From Colias croceus (taxonomy: Eukaryota; Arthropoda; Insecta; Lepidoptera; Pieridae), in contig NC_059551.1 of NCBI RefSeq assembly GCF_905220415.1, positions 8,628,001 to 8,692,000 of the forward strand: 64,000 bases of DNA. Reading direction: 5' to 3'. Positions 35,148 to 45,765 of this stretch are shown piece after piece (within the stretch, counting starts at the first letter, position 1; each line of letters starts with the position of its first letter). A program made the translations under genes and the position numbers. Under the pieces are notes generated by a model, which was not told where the DNA came from, searched no databases, and saw only the letters and a program-made list of their open reading frames with translations.

Positions 35148-38100
35148 GATGCTCTTTGGAGCATAATATATTTTGCTACGCGAAATTCACCATGAAATCT
35201 CTTAGACGTGACCTATTTCTAAACGTAGGTATCATCTGTTCTCTCGAACCCGTTTAAAAGAGGATCGCGTGCGTTCAAAGTTTCAAACAAAGGACGCATT
35301 TGTAGGTAATTGTAACAGACACGGGCAGCATGCGGAATTTCCGTTTTCCGAATAGAACCGCGCTTCACCTGTCGCGGGCGGCCGCGGCAAGGTGCGAGCG
35401 CACGTGCCACCCTCCGCGGGTGGACTCCGCTTGGGGCTCTCCTAGTCTCTAACTAGGCCATAGTCAAGCTGTGTCCTTGTGAAACATAATATGTTGGTAG
35501 TACTGTAATGGTAGTGGTTGACTTCGTTTATCATCATCATCACCATTCATCATTTTTGTGTACTTAGATAATATTAATTATTAACACGTATTAAGTATGT
35601 ATATTTTGTAATTGTATAGACAGAGATGTATTTTATCATTTCTATTGGTGTTATGTTGTGTTATGTTATTCTTTCTTGTGAAGCTTTTGTAATTTCAACA
35701 AACTTCTAAAGTTCTAAGCCATTCTAAAACAAAAAAAAACAACTAAATGTCACTTAGTTTACTATTTAAATGTTTGTAACTATTAAAATATTTTGCTGCT
35801 TCTGATAATCGTATCGTTTTTTAATTCTTCACGTAAATATAAGCAAAAACAAATTGATATGTCATCAACCATACTATTACTAACCATCGTCTTATTATTT
35901 TATTAACGTGTATTAAGTACAAAGCGGAACAAACCCGCCATTTTGCAAGCCCCTAAATAACACCTGTATCTAAAAAACATATCAGGTGGCGTAGACGTTG
36001 ATCACATTTATATGCGTATGCCGTATCCAATAATTTGGCTATCTGGAACTTTTAAAAGTTATCTATTGATAAGGGATCTTGGAATTAAAAGTAACAGTTC
36101 AAAAGTATGAAAATATGAAACCTACATAGGGAGAGTTAATTTTAATGACATGTGTCTGTTGATATTTACTTTATGTATGGTTTATTTAATCATAATTGCC
36201 AATTAGTACGACGATGATTGTTGATACATTGCAAGTAAACAGGGCTTAAATAGATTTGCGCGGAATCTTGTACTTTTTATTTTTCTACATTCCTACAATT
36301 ATTTCAGGCTTGTCTCCAAAAAAGTTGATCAATGACGTGCTACAATTTAATAAAGACGGAATAGCAGAATAGTGAATATTTTTTTTTATATTGTTAGACA
36401 AGAATTATGTAAAAGTGTAAATATTTAGGATTCGTTAAAAAATTGGTTGTCTGTAAAGACGGTTTACTGACGATAGTTGAACGTGACAACGTTCGATTGT
36501 GCGTCTTTGTCGCTCGTTCCGCGCTCTCGCTTGCACTTCAAGCCTTACGTCATGGAACGCCTCAGAGCGAGGTAACGCCGCATGAGTCATGTTTTTTCGT
36601 GCGTGCAGCCGGCTCTATCGAATTATAAGACGTTGTCACGTCAAAAAAACTAAAAAGTTTGTTGTAACGCGAACGTCATTGATGAAGGATTCAAGATATC
36701 TAATTTATTTAGAGACTTAGATTACTTTACCTAGAGATTAGATAGTTAAGCTTCTCTTGAAAAGCACAACTGATTAAATGTAGGTACTTAGAGTTTCAGT
36801 ACCAAGCTTTTTTTCAAAACCCTACATGATCATAATGAAAGCTAAATTATACATATTATAAACATACAATATATAGTTGTTCAAGTGAGCAAGTTCCAAT
36901 ACACAAAAAACTTATGGATATTTAACTTCTACTATAGTAAGATTTGGTAAAAGTTGTCGTAATTGATAAAGATTTCAAAATCCAAGCTCCCGCACTTACC
37001 ATTATGGCTTTATGTATTTTCGAGACGATTTTGGACTTGATTTATAAACTGAATTCATTTATGGACATCGCTTTTGGTTTGTTGTGTTTATTTTCAAAGT
37101 TTTTCCCACAGTGCGCAGTGTCGAAAATATCTCAGCAAGGCTTAAATTGATATTTTACTTCGTACTCGTGCATCTTTTATGTATAATATAACTTGGTGTT
37201 TAGGCAGTTGTTTTTTTTCAGATTTTTTTATAAATATTCAAATGAATAAATGTATAGGTATTCCTATTTGTGTCAACCACAGTAGGTACAATTGTCTCTG
37301 TAGTGCACACTAAAGAATTTTTGATTCATTGATTGAACGAACGAAATTGAAAGTATTCCGAAAATAATACCTAGTTATTAATATTATTTTCTAAAACTTT
37401 AATTAACATTTTTAAATAATTTAATCAACAGTAAATTATTTTTTTACATAGTCTATTAAATCGAAATTGTACTCAATTGATGGAGGTACGCCATCTATCC
37501 GATATTTTCATAAACAATGAAACCACAGAGTACATTATTTTAACTGAATGAAACATTATGAATACTACACGACGTCCAGTTACTGCTACTTGTCGCTAGA
37601 TGGCAGCTTTTAGAGAAATTCAATTCAACCCTAGATTTTCTAAATTTTAATTTCAGTAGGTAAAATATGGTATATATATATTTCTATATTATTTCTTCTA
37701 TTAAATTCTAAATATTCTAATTTTCCTGTACAGATATGAAAAACAGATAAATATTTTTACAAGAGAAATATAATAATCGTATTAACAAAAAAAAAAGAAA
37801 AAACATATAAATAGGGCGTAAATAGGTACCTATTGGTAAAATTAAAAATGTTGATTAACAAGTTTTTACTACACAACGGTAAAGGATTTTTTTTAATTAT
37901 ATTGAAATTCGCTGTTTAGGGTACGTAAAAATTCTTATAATTCTGAATTTGTGAGTCATGCTCTTATTATGAATTCATGTGACTGTAGGTATTTAAATCT
38001 GTTATGTAATGTGTTAAATAACCTAACTTTTGAGCTGCTCCTATGTACAACTTGTCAGCTGTTAATCATCTTAAATAAATTTTTGGGTAAGTGAAATTGA

Positions 38101-38590
38101 ATTAATATTAATACAAATGCATTACATTTATACTACAGCAATAATATAATCTGAAGATATTTTTGTTTGTTTGAATCTCATCTAATCGCGGGAATTATTT
38201 TTTCAAATTTCAAATTCAAATTTCGATTTCATTTTCACCGATAGTATTACATACCACAGATAATATTATAATACTATGACATTACTTTTTCGTTAATTAG
38301 CTTTTAGTTAGGTACATACTGGTACATAATAATTATTATAATAATAAAAAACTTATAAGTGTGAGTTGGACTCGCGACACTGGATTCCGTACATCTATGC
38401 CGGGGGATAAAAACGTGAATGTGTATTTTAATTTTTAATTATGTCAATGTAATTAATTTAAATACTATAAGGTTTTTTTGCAAAAAAAAAAATATATATA
38501 ATTATATATTTGCACGTCTAAAGTTGTTAAAATGCCATATCTGCTGCCTCTTTTTCAAAAATTTAGGTATTTAGGCACTACGTTTAATAA
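35148..38590. other. Gene-free AT-rich sequence
   Basis: No supportable gene apart from the small repeat at 36,481-36,641. GC-rich sequence at 35,330-35,450 is unexplained. Confidence 0.5.
36481..36641. repeat. 161-bp GC-rich repeat with 12-bp perfect inverted ends
   Basis: Begins ACGTGACAACGT and ends with its exact complement ACGTTGTCACGT. The interior is markedly richer in GC than the flanks. The composition and sharp ends suggest a small mobile element. No target duplication is clear. Confidence 0.5.
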
Positions 38591-39215
38591 AAATGTGTTA
38601 ATTTGATTTTTCAAAAAAATAATTTACTATATGCAACTTTACAGAAATACGTCGAATCACGCGTGGTAGGGATAAGAATAAGATGGCGCGTAACGGAAAA
38701 ATGTCACGCGTAGGGGAGAGGGGGCAGTTGAGAACAGGGGCAGTTTTGAATTATTCGATTTATGAACGCATCCTTTACTGTTTTCGACCTCCATCACCTT
38801 TTTAATACTGGTAACACCGAACTACACATCTGTCAGTTGTCAACTAACGTCTATGTCAGTGTCATTTTGCGAAAATATTGCCGGTTACTTTGACGGAGAC
38901 GAAAGTAAACAAATATTTTTTTGGTTAAATGCAAATTACTGAAAACGTAAGTATTATATTCGAGTTGTTATTATTTTATAGTGTTTCACGTATTACAGAC
39001 AAAGTATTTACAAATATGAGATCATTGAACACAAGTTACTTTCACGTCCAAAATTTTTTATTTGTGAAGGTTGGTATTGGGGCAGATTTGATCAAAATAA
39101 CTGGGGCACTTTTGAATAAAATGTTCAAAACTGCCCCATACACATATACATGTAAAGCTGACCCTTTTACTAAGTAAGTAATTACATTTTTTACTGTCTT
39201 TACTTTACAGTCATA

Positions 39216-39566
39216 ATGGTAAGAAATTATAAAAAGAAAAAAGAAAGTGATGTGATCGAAGAAGATGCCCAACGAGCTGTTTCATATGTTGTCAATGATG
39301 GCATGAAGTTGAGGACCGCTGCTACGATATTTAACATAAAACCGTCAACTTTATTTTATAGAGTTAAAAAATTTAAGGAAAACATAACGCCAAAAAATGA
39401 AAACTATAGCAGCAAACACACTACGCATCAAATTTTTACCAATGATGAGGAGCGTATGCTGGAAGGTTACTTTTTGAAAATGTCCAGTATGAACTATGGC
39501 TATTATAAAAAGAAAAGATGGAAATATGTTTTTAGTTTCTTTCATGAAAAAGAAGTTCTGTTATAA
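39216..39566 (+). pseudogene. pogo-like transposase, N-terminal Psq HTH part
   Basis: The frame opens with MVRNYKKKK and a helix-turn-helix at residues ~15-60 (motif LRTAATIFNIKPSTLFYRVK), which is the pipsqueak-type DNA-binding domain at the start of pogo/Tigger-like transposases. Residues ~80-95 (DEERMLEGYFLKMSSMNYG) match the start of the second, CENP-B-like DNA-binding region. The sequence then jumps directly to the C-terminal segment in another frame. The DDE catalytic domain, normally about 200 residues, is gone. Confidence 0.8.
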
Positions 39567-39717
39567 ATTCTTTTTCCCTGAAAAAGAAGATCAATCTTTT
39601 GTGCCTATCACGGATGTTGTAAAGAAACTTCCGAAGCCATGCCCTACTGGAGGAACTTCACGAACAGCTGCTTTATTAACTTTTAATTTTGACTTCAGTA
39701 AATTTAAGATGGGTTAG
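39496..39717 (+). pseudogene. pogo-like transposase, C-terminal part
   Basis: In the +1 frame relative to the HTH frame, this encodes a short C-terminal module (DGNMFLVSF, then FFPEKEDQSFVPITDVVKKL, ending with TSRTAALLTFNFD) of the sort that closes insect pogo-like transposases. It overlaps the HTH frame because an internal deletion joined the two coding ends out of frame. Confidence 0.6.
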
Positions 39718-40436
39718 GTACTTTAACCTATCTCATATTTATATTTAAATTTATTTCAAAGTCCAATATTTTGGTAGTATTAACTAAATTAAAGTATTGA
39801 TGTGGCTTGCATTTTTAATAATTATATTTTGTGGTCATTTAGTTGTCATGATTGTTTATTATAGATTTAAGCGTTTTTAAAATGTCATATTTGCTAAGTT
39901 ACTTATGAATAATATTTTTAATATTGTTTCGCAATGTCCAATTTGATCTCGGTTAAAATAACGTGTTCTTTGTTCAAGACTGCCCCAGGCTGTTATGAGT
40001 TTTATATAAGTTTATTTAATTAATAGTTATTGTAAGACATAAATGACAGTATACTATCATAATATTAGCTACAAATAACATAAATATATTGTTGATTATG
40101 TTCTAAGTTACATGGTTTCCATTTTATTCCAGTTTTTCAAAACTGCCCCTAGGGGTTTCAAATGTGCCCCATTCGCGGGGCACATTTGAACAAAATCGAG
40201 TTTTTTAAAAATTGATACTGTGTAACTATAGCAAGTCAAAATAACTAAATATAATTTTTTTTTATGTAGTATAAGCCCCATATCTTATATTAAAATAAAA
40301 TAAATCTTGATTGGTCATACCATACGGGACAAAAAAATTTTTATTTAAAAAGTGTTCAAATGTGCCCCCCTCTCCCCTAACGAAAAAATGTTACACTAAA
40401 TTTTTTTCCAACCCCGATAAAAAAGTTTCACTTCAA

Positions 40437-41170
40437 AAACATATAAAAATATCGCAAAAACTGAGAAATTGAATGAAAACTGAGGCATTGAAATGTACTA
40501 ACATATGACAAAAGATTCCGGGATTACGTTTGTATAGCCAAATGACGTCCGGGGGCCGCTTCAAAGAGACTTTGCGATTAGATACGCTATCTCATTCTCT
40601 CTAGCGTTCAATACACTGTTGGTCTTGTAAATTAGGACACGTAAGTTGTATTTAATAACTTTCATAAAAACAAAGATTTGGTTATTACTTTACAATATTT
40701 TTAGAAATTATTGTAATCATACAATGATTACCACTTTAATATTTAATAATTAATACATATAATTCGTAATAGTACTAAAATTGAAAATAATATGCTAAAA
40801 ATGTAAGTAATAGCTATAAATTATTTTTCAGTAATTTTGTGTTATTAATCTTAACAATAAAACTTAATTCTAATAATAATGACTATAAGTAGGTATCTAA
40901 TTAATGCTTCTGTGATGTGCGGATGCGCCTGACTATTTTTATCTTAACCCACTTGAATAAGTAATATTAAAATTCCGTAAGTACGATTTATTTTAACAAT
41001 TTTTACATTTTATTGTATGATAGTGTCTTGATAAATACCTAATCCTTCGATTGCGTTACAAATTCGTTCAACATTCTTTAATACTTCTATGTAACGTCTA
41101 GATGATTTGGCCTGCTGACTTGGGAAGTTTCGGCTGCTAACTGGACAGAAATTTTGCATCATATATCAAA
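40437..41170. promoter_or_regulatory. Upstream region of the first reductase gene
   Basis: No gene. It is the presumed promoter and 5' leader of the gene starting at 41,171. An in-frame TAA lies 36 bp before the ATG with no ATG between, which fixes that start. I see no convincing TATA box or initiator. Confidence 0.4.
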
Positions 41171-44100
41171 ATGTCTCTCAAAAAAGTTTTGATTGTAAAC
41201 AAGACGTTCCCGAAGGCTGGATTGGATTTATTAAAGGATAAGTAAGTCATATTTATTTTTACAAAAGAATTATAACAAAAAAAAACACAAAAAATTGCAC
41301 CGTAAACATTGTTACCTGTAAGATTTACTTAATTATTTATTAATTTTTTATCACTTCCTAATACTTATATAATTTCTATGTAACAGTGTCACTGTTCGTT
41401 TTTTGTACCGTAAATTTATTTTAATTTTATTAAAAATAATATTCGTCTGCATAATATATTTGTTACTCAATACTTTGCCAATATTACTTTCTGCTATAAA
41501 ATTGTATTTGTTCATAATATTGCATCATCTATCTCTATGCTACCATAACACTGAAAAGTTTTTGTTCAGTTGAAAGCGGTAATCAGGAAATTACCACTTG
41601 GTTCAAATTGAAAAGTTAAGTACCTAATATTTCTGTGTTGGATAGGAAAGCTGTAATAATATTGCACTGACCAATAGGAAGGGAGTAGTAATGAAAATTT
41701 TGAATAAATGAAATATGATTTCTTCTGAAACTGCGGGCTCAGCTAATTACTATTATATAATACTAGCTTTCCGCCCGCAGCTTCGCCCGCGTTTCCAAAG
41801 AAAAACCCGTTCCCGTAGGATTTCCGGGATAAAACCTATCCTATGTCCTTTCTCGGGTATCAAAATATCTCTATACCAAATTTCATGCAAATTGGTTCAG
41901 TAGTTAAGGCGTGATTGAGTAACAGACAGACAGACAGAGTTACTTTCGCATTTATAATATTAGTATGGATTATTTTTGTTTCTAGACTACAGGTGACAGT
42001 GCTACCATATTTAGACTACCAACCAGAGATGTTGCCAGAAATAAAGAAAAATATTGCGGGAAATCACGCCTTGATATGGAACACGAAGCATCGTCTCAAC
42101 AAGGAATTATTGGACCTAGCTGGTAATAATCAGTAATTATTATTTTGAAATAAATCATGAAACTCCAAACCACACATTACCAAAACATGGATAAGCAAAA
42201 GCAATACCTTTAATTTATTGTCTAGTAAAATTTAGAGTCTTTTTTAATGGTATGGTAATCTATGGTTGTTATTATTATCGAGGACAAAAAGTTAATAGTG
42301 ATATAGGCAAATACCGCAAATATAATTTATATTTTAATATTAGGTCAAAACTAGGCTTGGCTGTCCATTAATAAAAGATTCCTTGTTCCCTTTCCAACTA
42401 TCTCCACCATCTAAGTTCTCAACAATATTCTTATTTATAATAAATTATCTTTTTTTATTTTTATAATATAACTTCTGTCAAAATAAGCACTTAATTAAAA
42501 AAAATCTCCTTTCCAGGTCCACAGCTAGAAGCCATAACAACCATGGCATCTGGTGTAGATCACATAGATATAGCCGAAGTTGCAAAGCGCGGTATACCGT
42601 TGGGCAATACTCCCGAAGTGCTCGACAATGCTGTGGCTGATATCACTGTGGGATTGCTGATAGCTGCAGCTAGGAGCTTTAAGCCTGGTATTCGGGAGGT
42701 GGAAAGGTATGAAAAAAGTGAATATAAGTTGAATTGATCCTTTCATTGAAATTTTATTGTAGAGTTACCAGGAAAACAAATCAGTTTGACTCGTCTGCAA
42801 TAGCATAAGCGTCTGCCTCTGCCTAGGATAATAATTGAGTTTTAGTAGTAAATTTAATAAGAAATTAAAATTATTACACTTTCCGCTCGCTTCTTTGCTC
42901 GCATTTTTTCCAATTAGCATTTAACTCTTATCAATATTTTTTTTATTTTTTATTAATACTTATACTTAATGGTATCCTATATAATATATTTTCCTGAGCA
43001 TACTATATTATTATATCATACTATATACGCATACTATATACTATATATACTATACTATATTATTTGGTTCAGCATCTCTTCCTTTGGCTACATTTATACC
43101 TACTTAATCACAATTAATGTTTTTCTATTAAACAGTGGCGAATGGAAATACGGTGTCCAATGGAACTTAAGTCGTCACATAAACGGTACAACTGTTGGTA
43201 TTGTTGGCCTTGGAGGCATCGGGCAAGCTGTTGTTAGACGCTTGAAGGGCTTTGATGTGGGGAGGTTTATCTATTCTGGACGTAGTGATAAACCAGAAGG
43301 TATAGTAATAGGAAGAGTGTGTAAATGTGATCAAACTGTCTCTTCTTAAAGTAATTTGCAACCAGCTTCTTGCAACCAGGTCAAGCGTCCGCCCCGGATT
43401 GGCGTGAAAGAATGCGGGTTCGAGTCCCGCCTCGTGATCGAATTTTTATTCTTGCAACCAGATTCTGTAAGATTGGAAGTAGAAAGATTAGTAGCAGCAA
43501 TTGCAAAAAAATACACAAATTTATACCTACCTATTGTTATTTTTATTTTGAAAATATTTTTTGGAATTTAGGTAGTATTTACACAGCAAAAAACTATGTA
43601 TAAACATGGGTTGAATTTTTTCTACTTACGTACCCTTCCGTCTACGCATACTGACCTGTTTTCATTTTCCAGCGAAAGCTTTAGGAGCTGAAAGGGTACC
43701 AATAGAACAATTATTAAAAGAAAGCGACTATGTGGTCCTCTGTTGCCCTTTAACTGAAGAGACTAAACACCTTATTAATAAAGAAACTATAAAATTAATG
43801 AAAGATACTTCTGTCATCGTTAACATCGGTAGAGGAGGTTAGTATCCCTACTAATATGTATATGTAAATGGAAAAGTAACTTTGTCTGTTCGTCTGTTTA
43901 TCAGTCTATTCACGCATAAACTACTGAACCGATTTGTATGAAATTTTGTACAAAGATAGTTTCAGACCTGAGAAAGAATTTGGATACCACGAGAACGGGA
44001 ACTATGCGGGTCTTCATAAAATATAGAGTTTGAGATATGTATATTCATAGCGTCGTTAGATGAAGATTTCAGAGCAAAAAAGGCAAATGAACAGTCTGAA

Positions 44101-45117
44101 ATCTCAATAACTGAACTGAACTGATAAAGTTCAATAAAATTTTGTATTGACCTAATCATCAATTGCGAGCCACTGCCCACTTGCATCTGTTTCAGAAATA
44201 ATATAAGTACTTACTATTACTTATATGGTTTTCTATTGATAAGAATATTTTTCTAAATTATCCTGGGTATTATACCTGCAAACGTAAGGCTTAACAAATA
44301 TTTTTACTTTGGATTTGTGAGTGTAAACCACGTGTATATCACATTCATCGACATTTATAATATAGGTACATTACTTATCATAAAAATAAAAATTAGCTAA
44401 AAATATAATAAAATTCACAGGTATTATAGACCAAGACGCTTTGTACGACGCTTTGAAAGAGGGTCGTATCTTCGCGGCCGGTTTGGACGTCACCACGCCA
44501 GAACCTATTCCTAAGGACCATCCTCTTGTATCATTGCCTAATTGTTGTAAGTATTATTAATTATTATATGTATTTACTAGGAAATATTCAGTATAGTCGT
44601 AGAAGTAATCTGCTAATATTATATTATTAATAAGAAAGTCTGTTTATTTATCATGTCGTAACTGAGCGATCTTATCAATTACGCTTATTATCTGGTGATA
44701 GTAAGTTAGGATGCGAGCCGCTAGTTAGTGATATAGGTTACTTTTTAATGGAATGAAATATCTGATTCCCATAATAAATTCCATTGACCAAGTGTGCGAA
44801 GCCGCGGGAAAAAAATATATACTATTAAAGTAAAATGTTAGGTAGCAGAGCTGATCCTAAATTATAATTTGTAATGTTGATTTGAAAATTCTGGAAGAAA
44901 TTGTAAATTTTTATATTAATATAATTTATTTCATTCAGATTCTCATCCATATAATTGTTAGTAACAGTATATAAAACTAATATAACCATTATTTTTAGTA
45001 ATAATTCCACATCTGGGCAGTGCAACAGTGGAAACTCGTGACGCGATGGCAAAACTATCGTCACAAAACATACTACAAGCTCTTGATGGAAAACCAATGT
45101 TGCATCCAATTTGTTGA
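41171..45117 (+). CDS. Grhpr: Glyoxylate/hydroxypyruvate reductase, paralogue 1 (7 exons, 323 aa)
   Basis: An NAD(P)H-dependent D-2-hydroxyacid dehydrogenase of the GRHPR type, reducing glyoxylate to glycolate and hydroxypyruvate to D-glycerate, presumably in the cytosol. Exons I read: 41,171-41,241; 41,986-42,122; 42,517-42,706; 43,136-43,299; 43,673-43,837; 44,421-44,546; 44,999-45,117. All have GT/AG borders and total 972 nt. The Rossmann motif GLGGIG is at residues 157-162, and SGRS, which should contact the NADP phosphate, follows the second strand. The catalytic triad is complete: Arg241 (NIGRG), Glu270 (TTPEP) and His289 (PHLGSAT). Length fits the ~325-residue family. No signal peptide or peroxisomal tail; it ends HPIC. 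The start has an upstream in-frame stop. A possible AATAAA lies at 45,245. It shares intron phases 2,1,2,1,1,1 with the next gene. The family is sure; which paralogue is the orthologue of mammalian GRHPR is not. Confidence 0.94.
41763..41969 (-). mobile_element. Non-autonomous Helitron (family A) in intron 1
   Basis: Runs from A|CTAG at 41,763 to GGA|T at 41,969, 207 bp. It is the best-preserved family-A copy here. Its end lies only 16 bp upstream of the first base of exon 2, leaving a minimal TTTTTGTTTCTAG acceptor tract. Confidence 0.85.
43380..43448 (+). mobile_element. 69-bp 5'-truncated tRNA-like retroposon
   Basis: It is flanked by a perfect 13-bp duplication TTCTTGCAACCAG (43,367-43,379 and 43,449-43,461). 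The insert contains an anticodon-arm-like hairpin (CGCC, 7-nt loop, GGCG) and a perfect T arm GCGGG-TTCGAGT-CCCGC, followed by CTCGTGATC and an AT-rich tail. The acceptor 5' half and D arm are missing, so it is not a working tRNA. It lies in intron 4 of paralogue 1. Confidence 0.85.
43846..44020 (+). mobile_element. Helitron fragment in intron 5
   Basis: Begins CTACTAATATG and contains blocks shared with other Helitron copies (AAACTACTGAACCGATTT, GAGAACGGGAACTATGCGGG) but lacks the hairpin and CTAG end. Truncated and diverged. Confidence 0.55.
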
Positions 45118-45765
45118 ATGTAATTCCGAATACCTATATTATTTGCATGGAAAATTATAAAATACACATTTATTGAACAAAACTGTGTTTCATTTCATTT
45201 TTATATTTATAACCCTTGTCAAAGGATCTTTTGATCTTTAAATTAATAAAGTAGGTAAGTAAAATATTATCAAAATACAAAGGTTGGATTGTAATGGCCT
45301 CCTATCATAAAATTATATAGAAAAAAATTTTTTAATGTGACTGTTATCTCATCTGACACCACGATACCTAACTATAAATCCCATTATTGCGTATTGCACC
45401 ATTTTATATGACTATTACAAGGGGTATCGGAAATTTAGACTGAGCAGTCTCGCGCAGAGGATGTTGGGTTTTGTAAAATATCTTTAAAAAATTATAAAAA
45501 AACCGGACCTCAGCAATTAAGTACGCTAGCAATAGTAATTCAATGACCTCCAGAGCGTACGTTTTATATTCTACAGCGCCGGCCACCGGCTACCAATCAA
45601 AACACATGGCGCTTTTAGATTCCATTCACCCACGCTTAATTTTTTATAGCACAAAACATTATATTCGCTATCTGCATCAAAGTGCGGCCTTGCCTTGTCT
45701 CGAATACGATTTGTTAAGAGGTTATGATAACGTTTTGTACAAGATAAATAAGAATTACGTAAACA
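45118..45765. other. Spacer between the two reductase genes
   Basis: It holds the 3' end of paralogue 1 (a possible AATAAA at 45,245) and the promoter/5' leader of paralogue 2. A 95-codon frame at 45,543-45,830 overlaps the leader in a different phase and has no recognisable feature. Confidence 0.5.

Larger units (their letters stand above)
38713..40377 (+). mobile_element. 1.67-kb pogo-like (Tc1/mariner superfamily) element
   Basis: Ends GGGGAGAGGGGGCAG and its near-complement CCCCCCTCTCCCC, flanked by TA on both sides (38,711-38,712; 40,378-40,379). TA targeting and an encoded Psq-type helix-turn-helix protein point to pogo. Its non-coding DNA is dotted with copies of the motif GGGGCA-TTTGAA in both orientations (near 38,738, 39,079, 39,103, 39,124, 39,975, 40,134, 40,177, 40,353). 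The catalytic part of the transposase is deleted, so it is non-autonomous. Confidence 0.85.
38600..40436. mobile_element. Host MITE split by the pogo-like insertion
   Basis: The left segment (about 38,600-38,710) and right segment (40,380-40,436, ending in TTTCACTTCA) together reproduce in inverse orientation the intact 186-bp MITE at 62,150-62,335. The match includes ATAATTTACTATATGCAAC, CACGCGTGGTAGGGATAAG and CCAACCCCGATAAA. The outer 5' inverted repeat has been lost at this copy. Confidence 0.85.
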
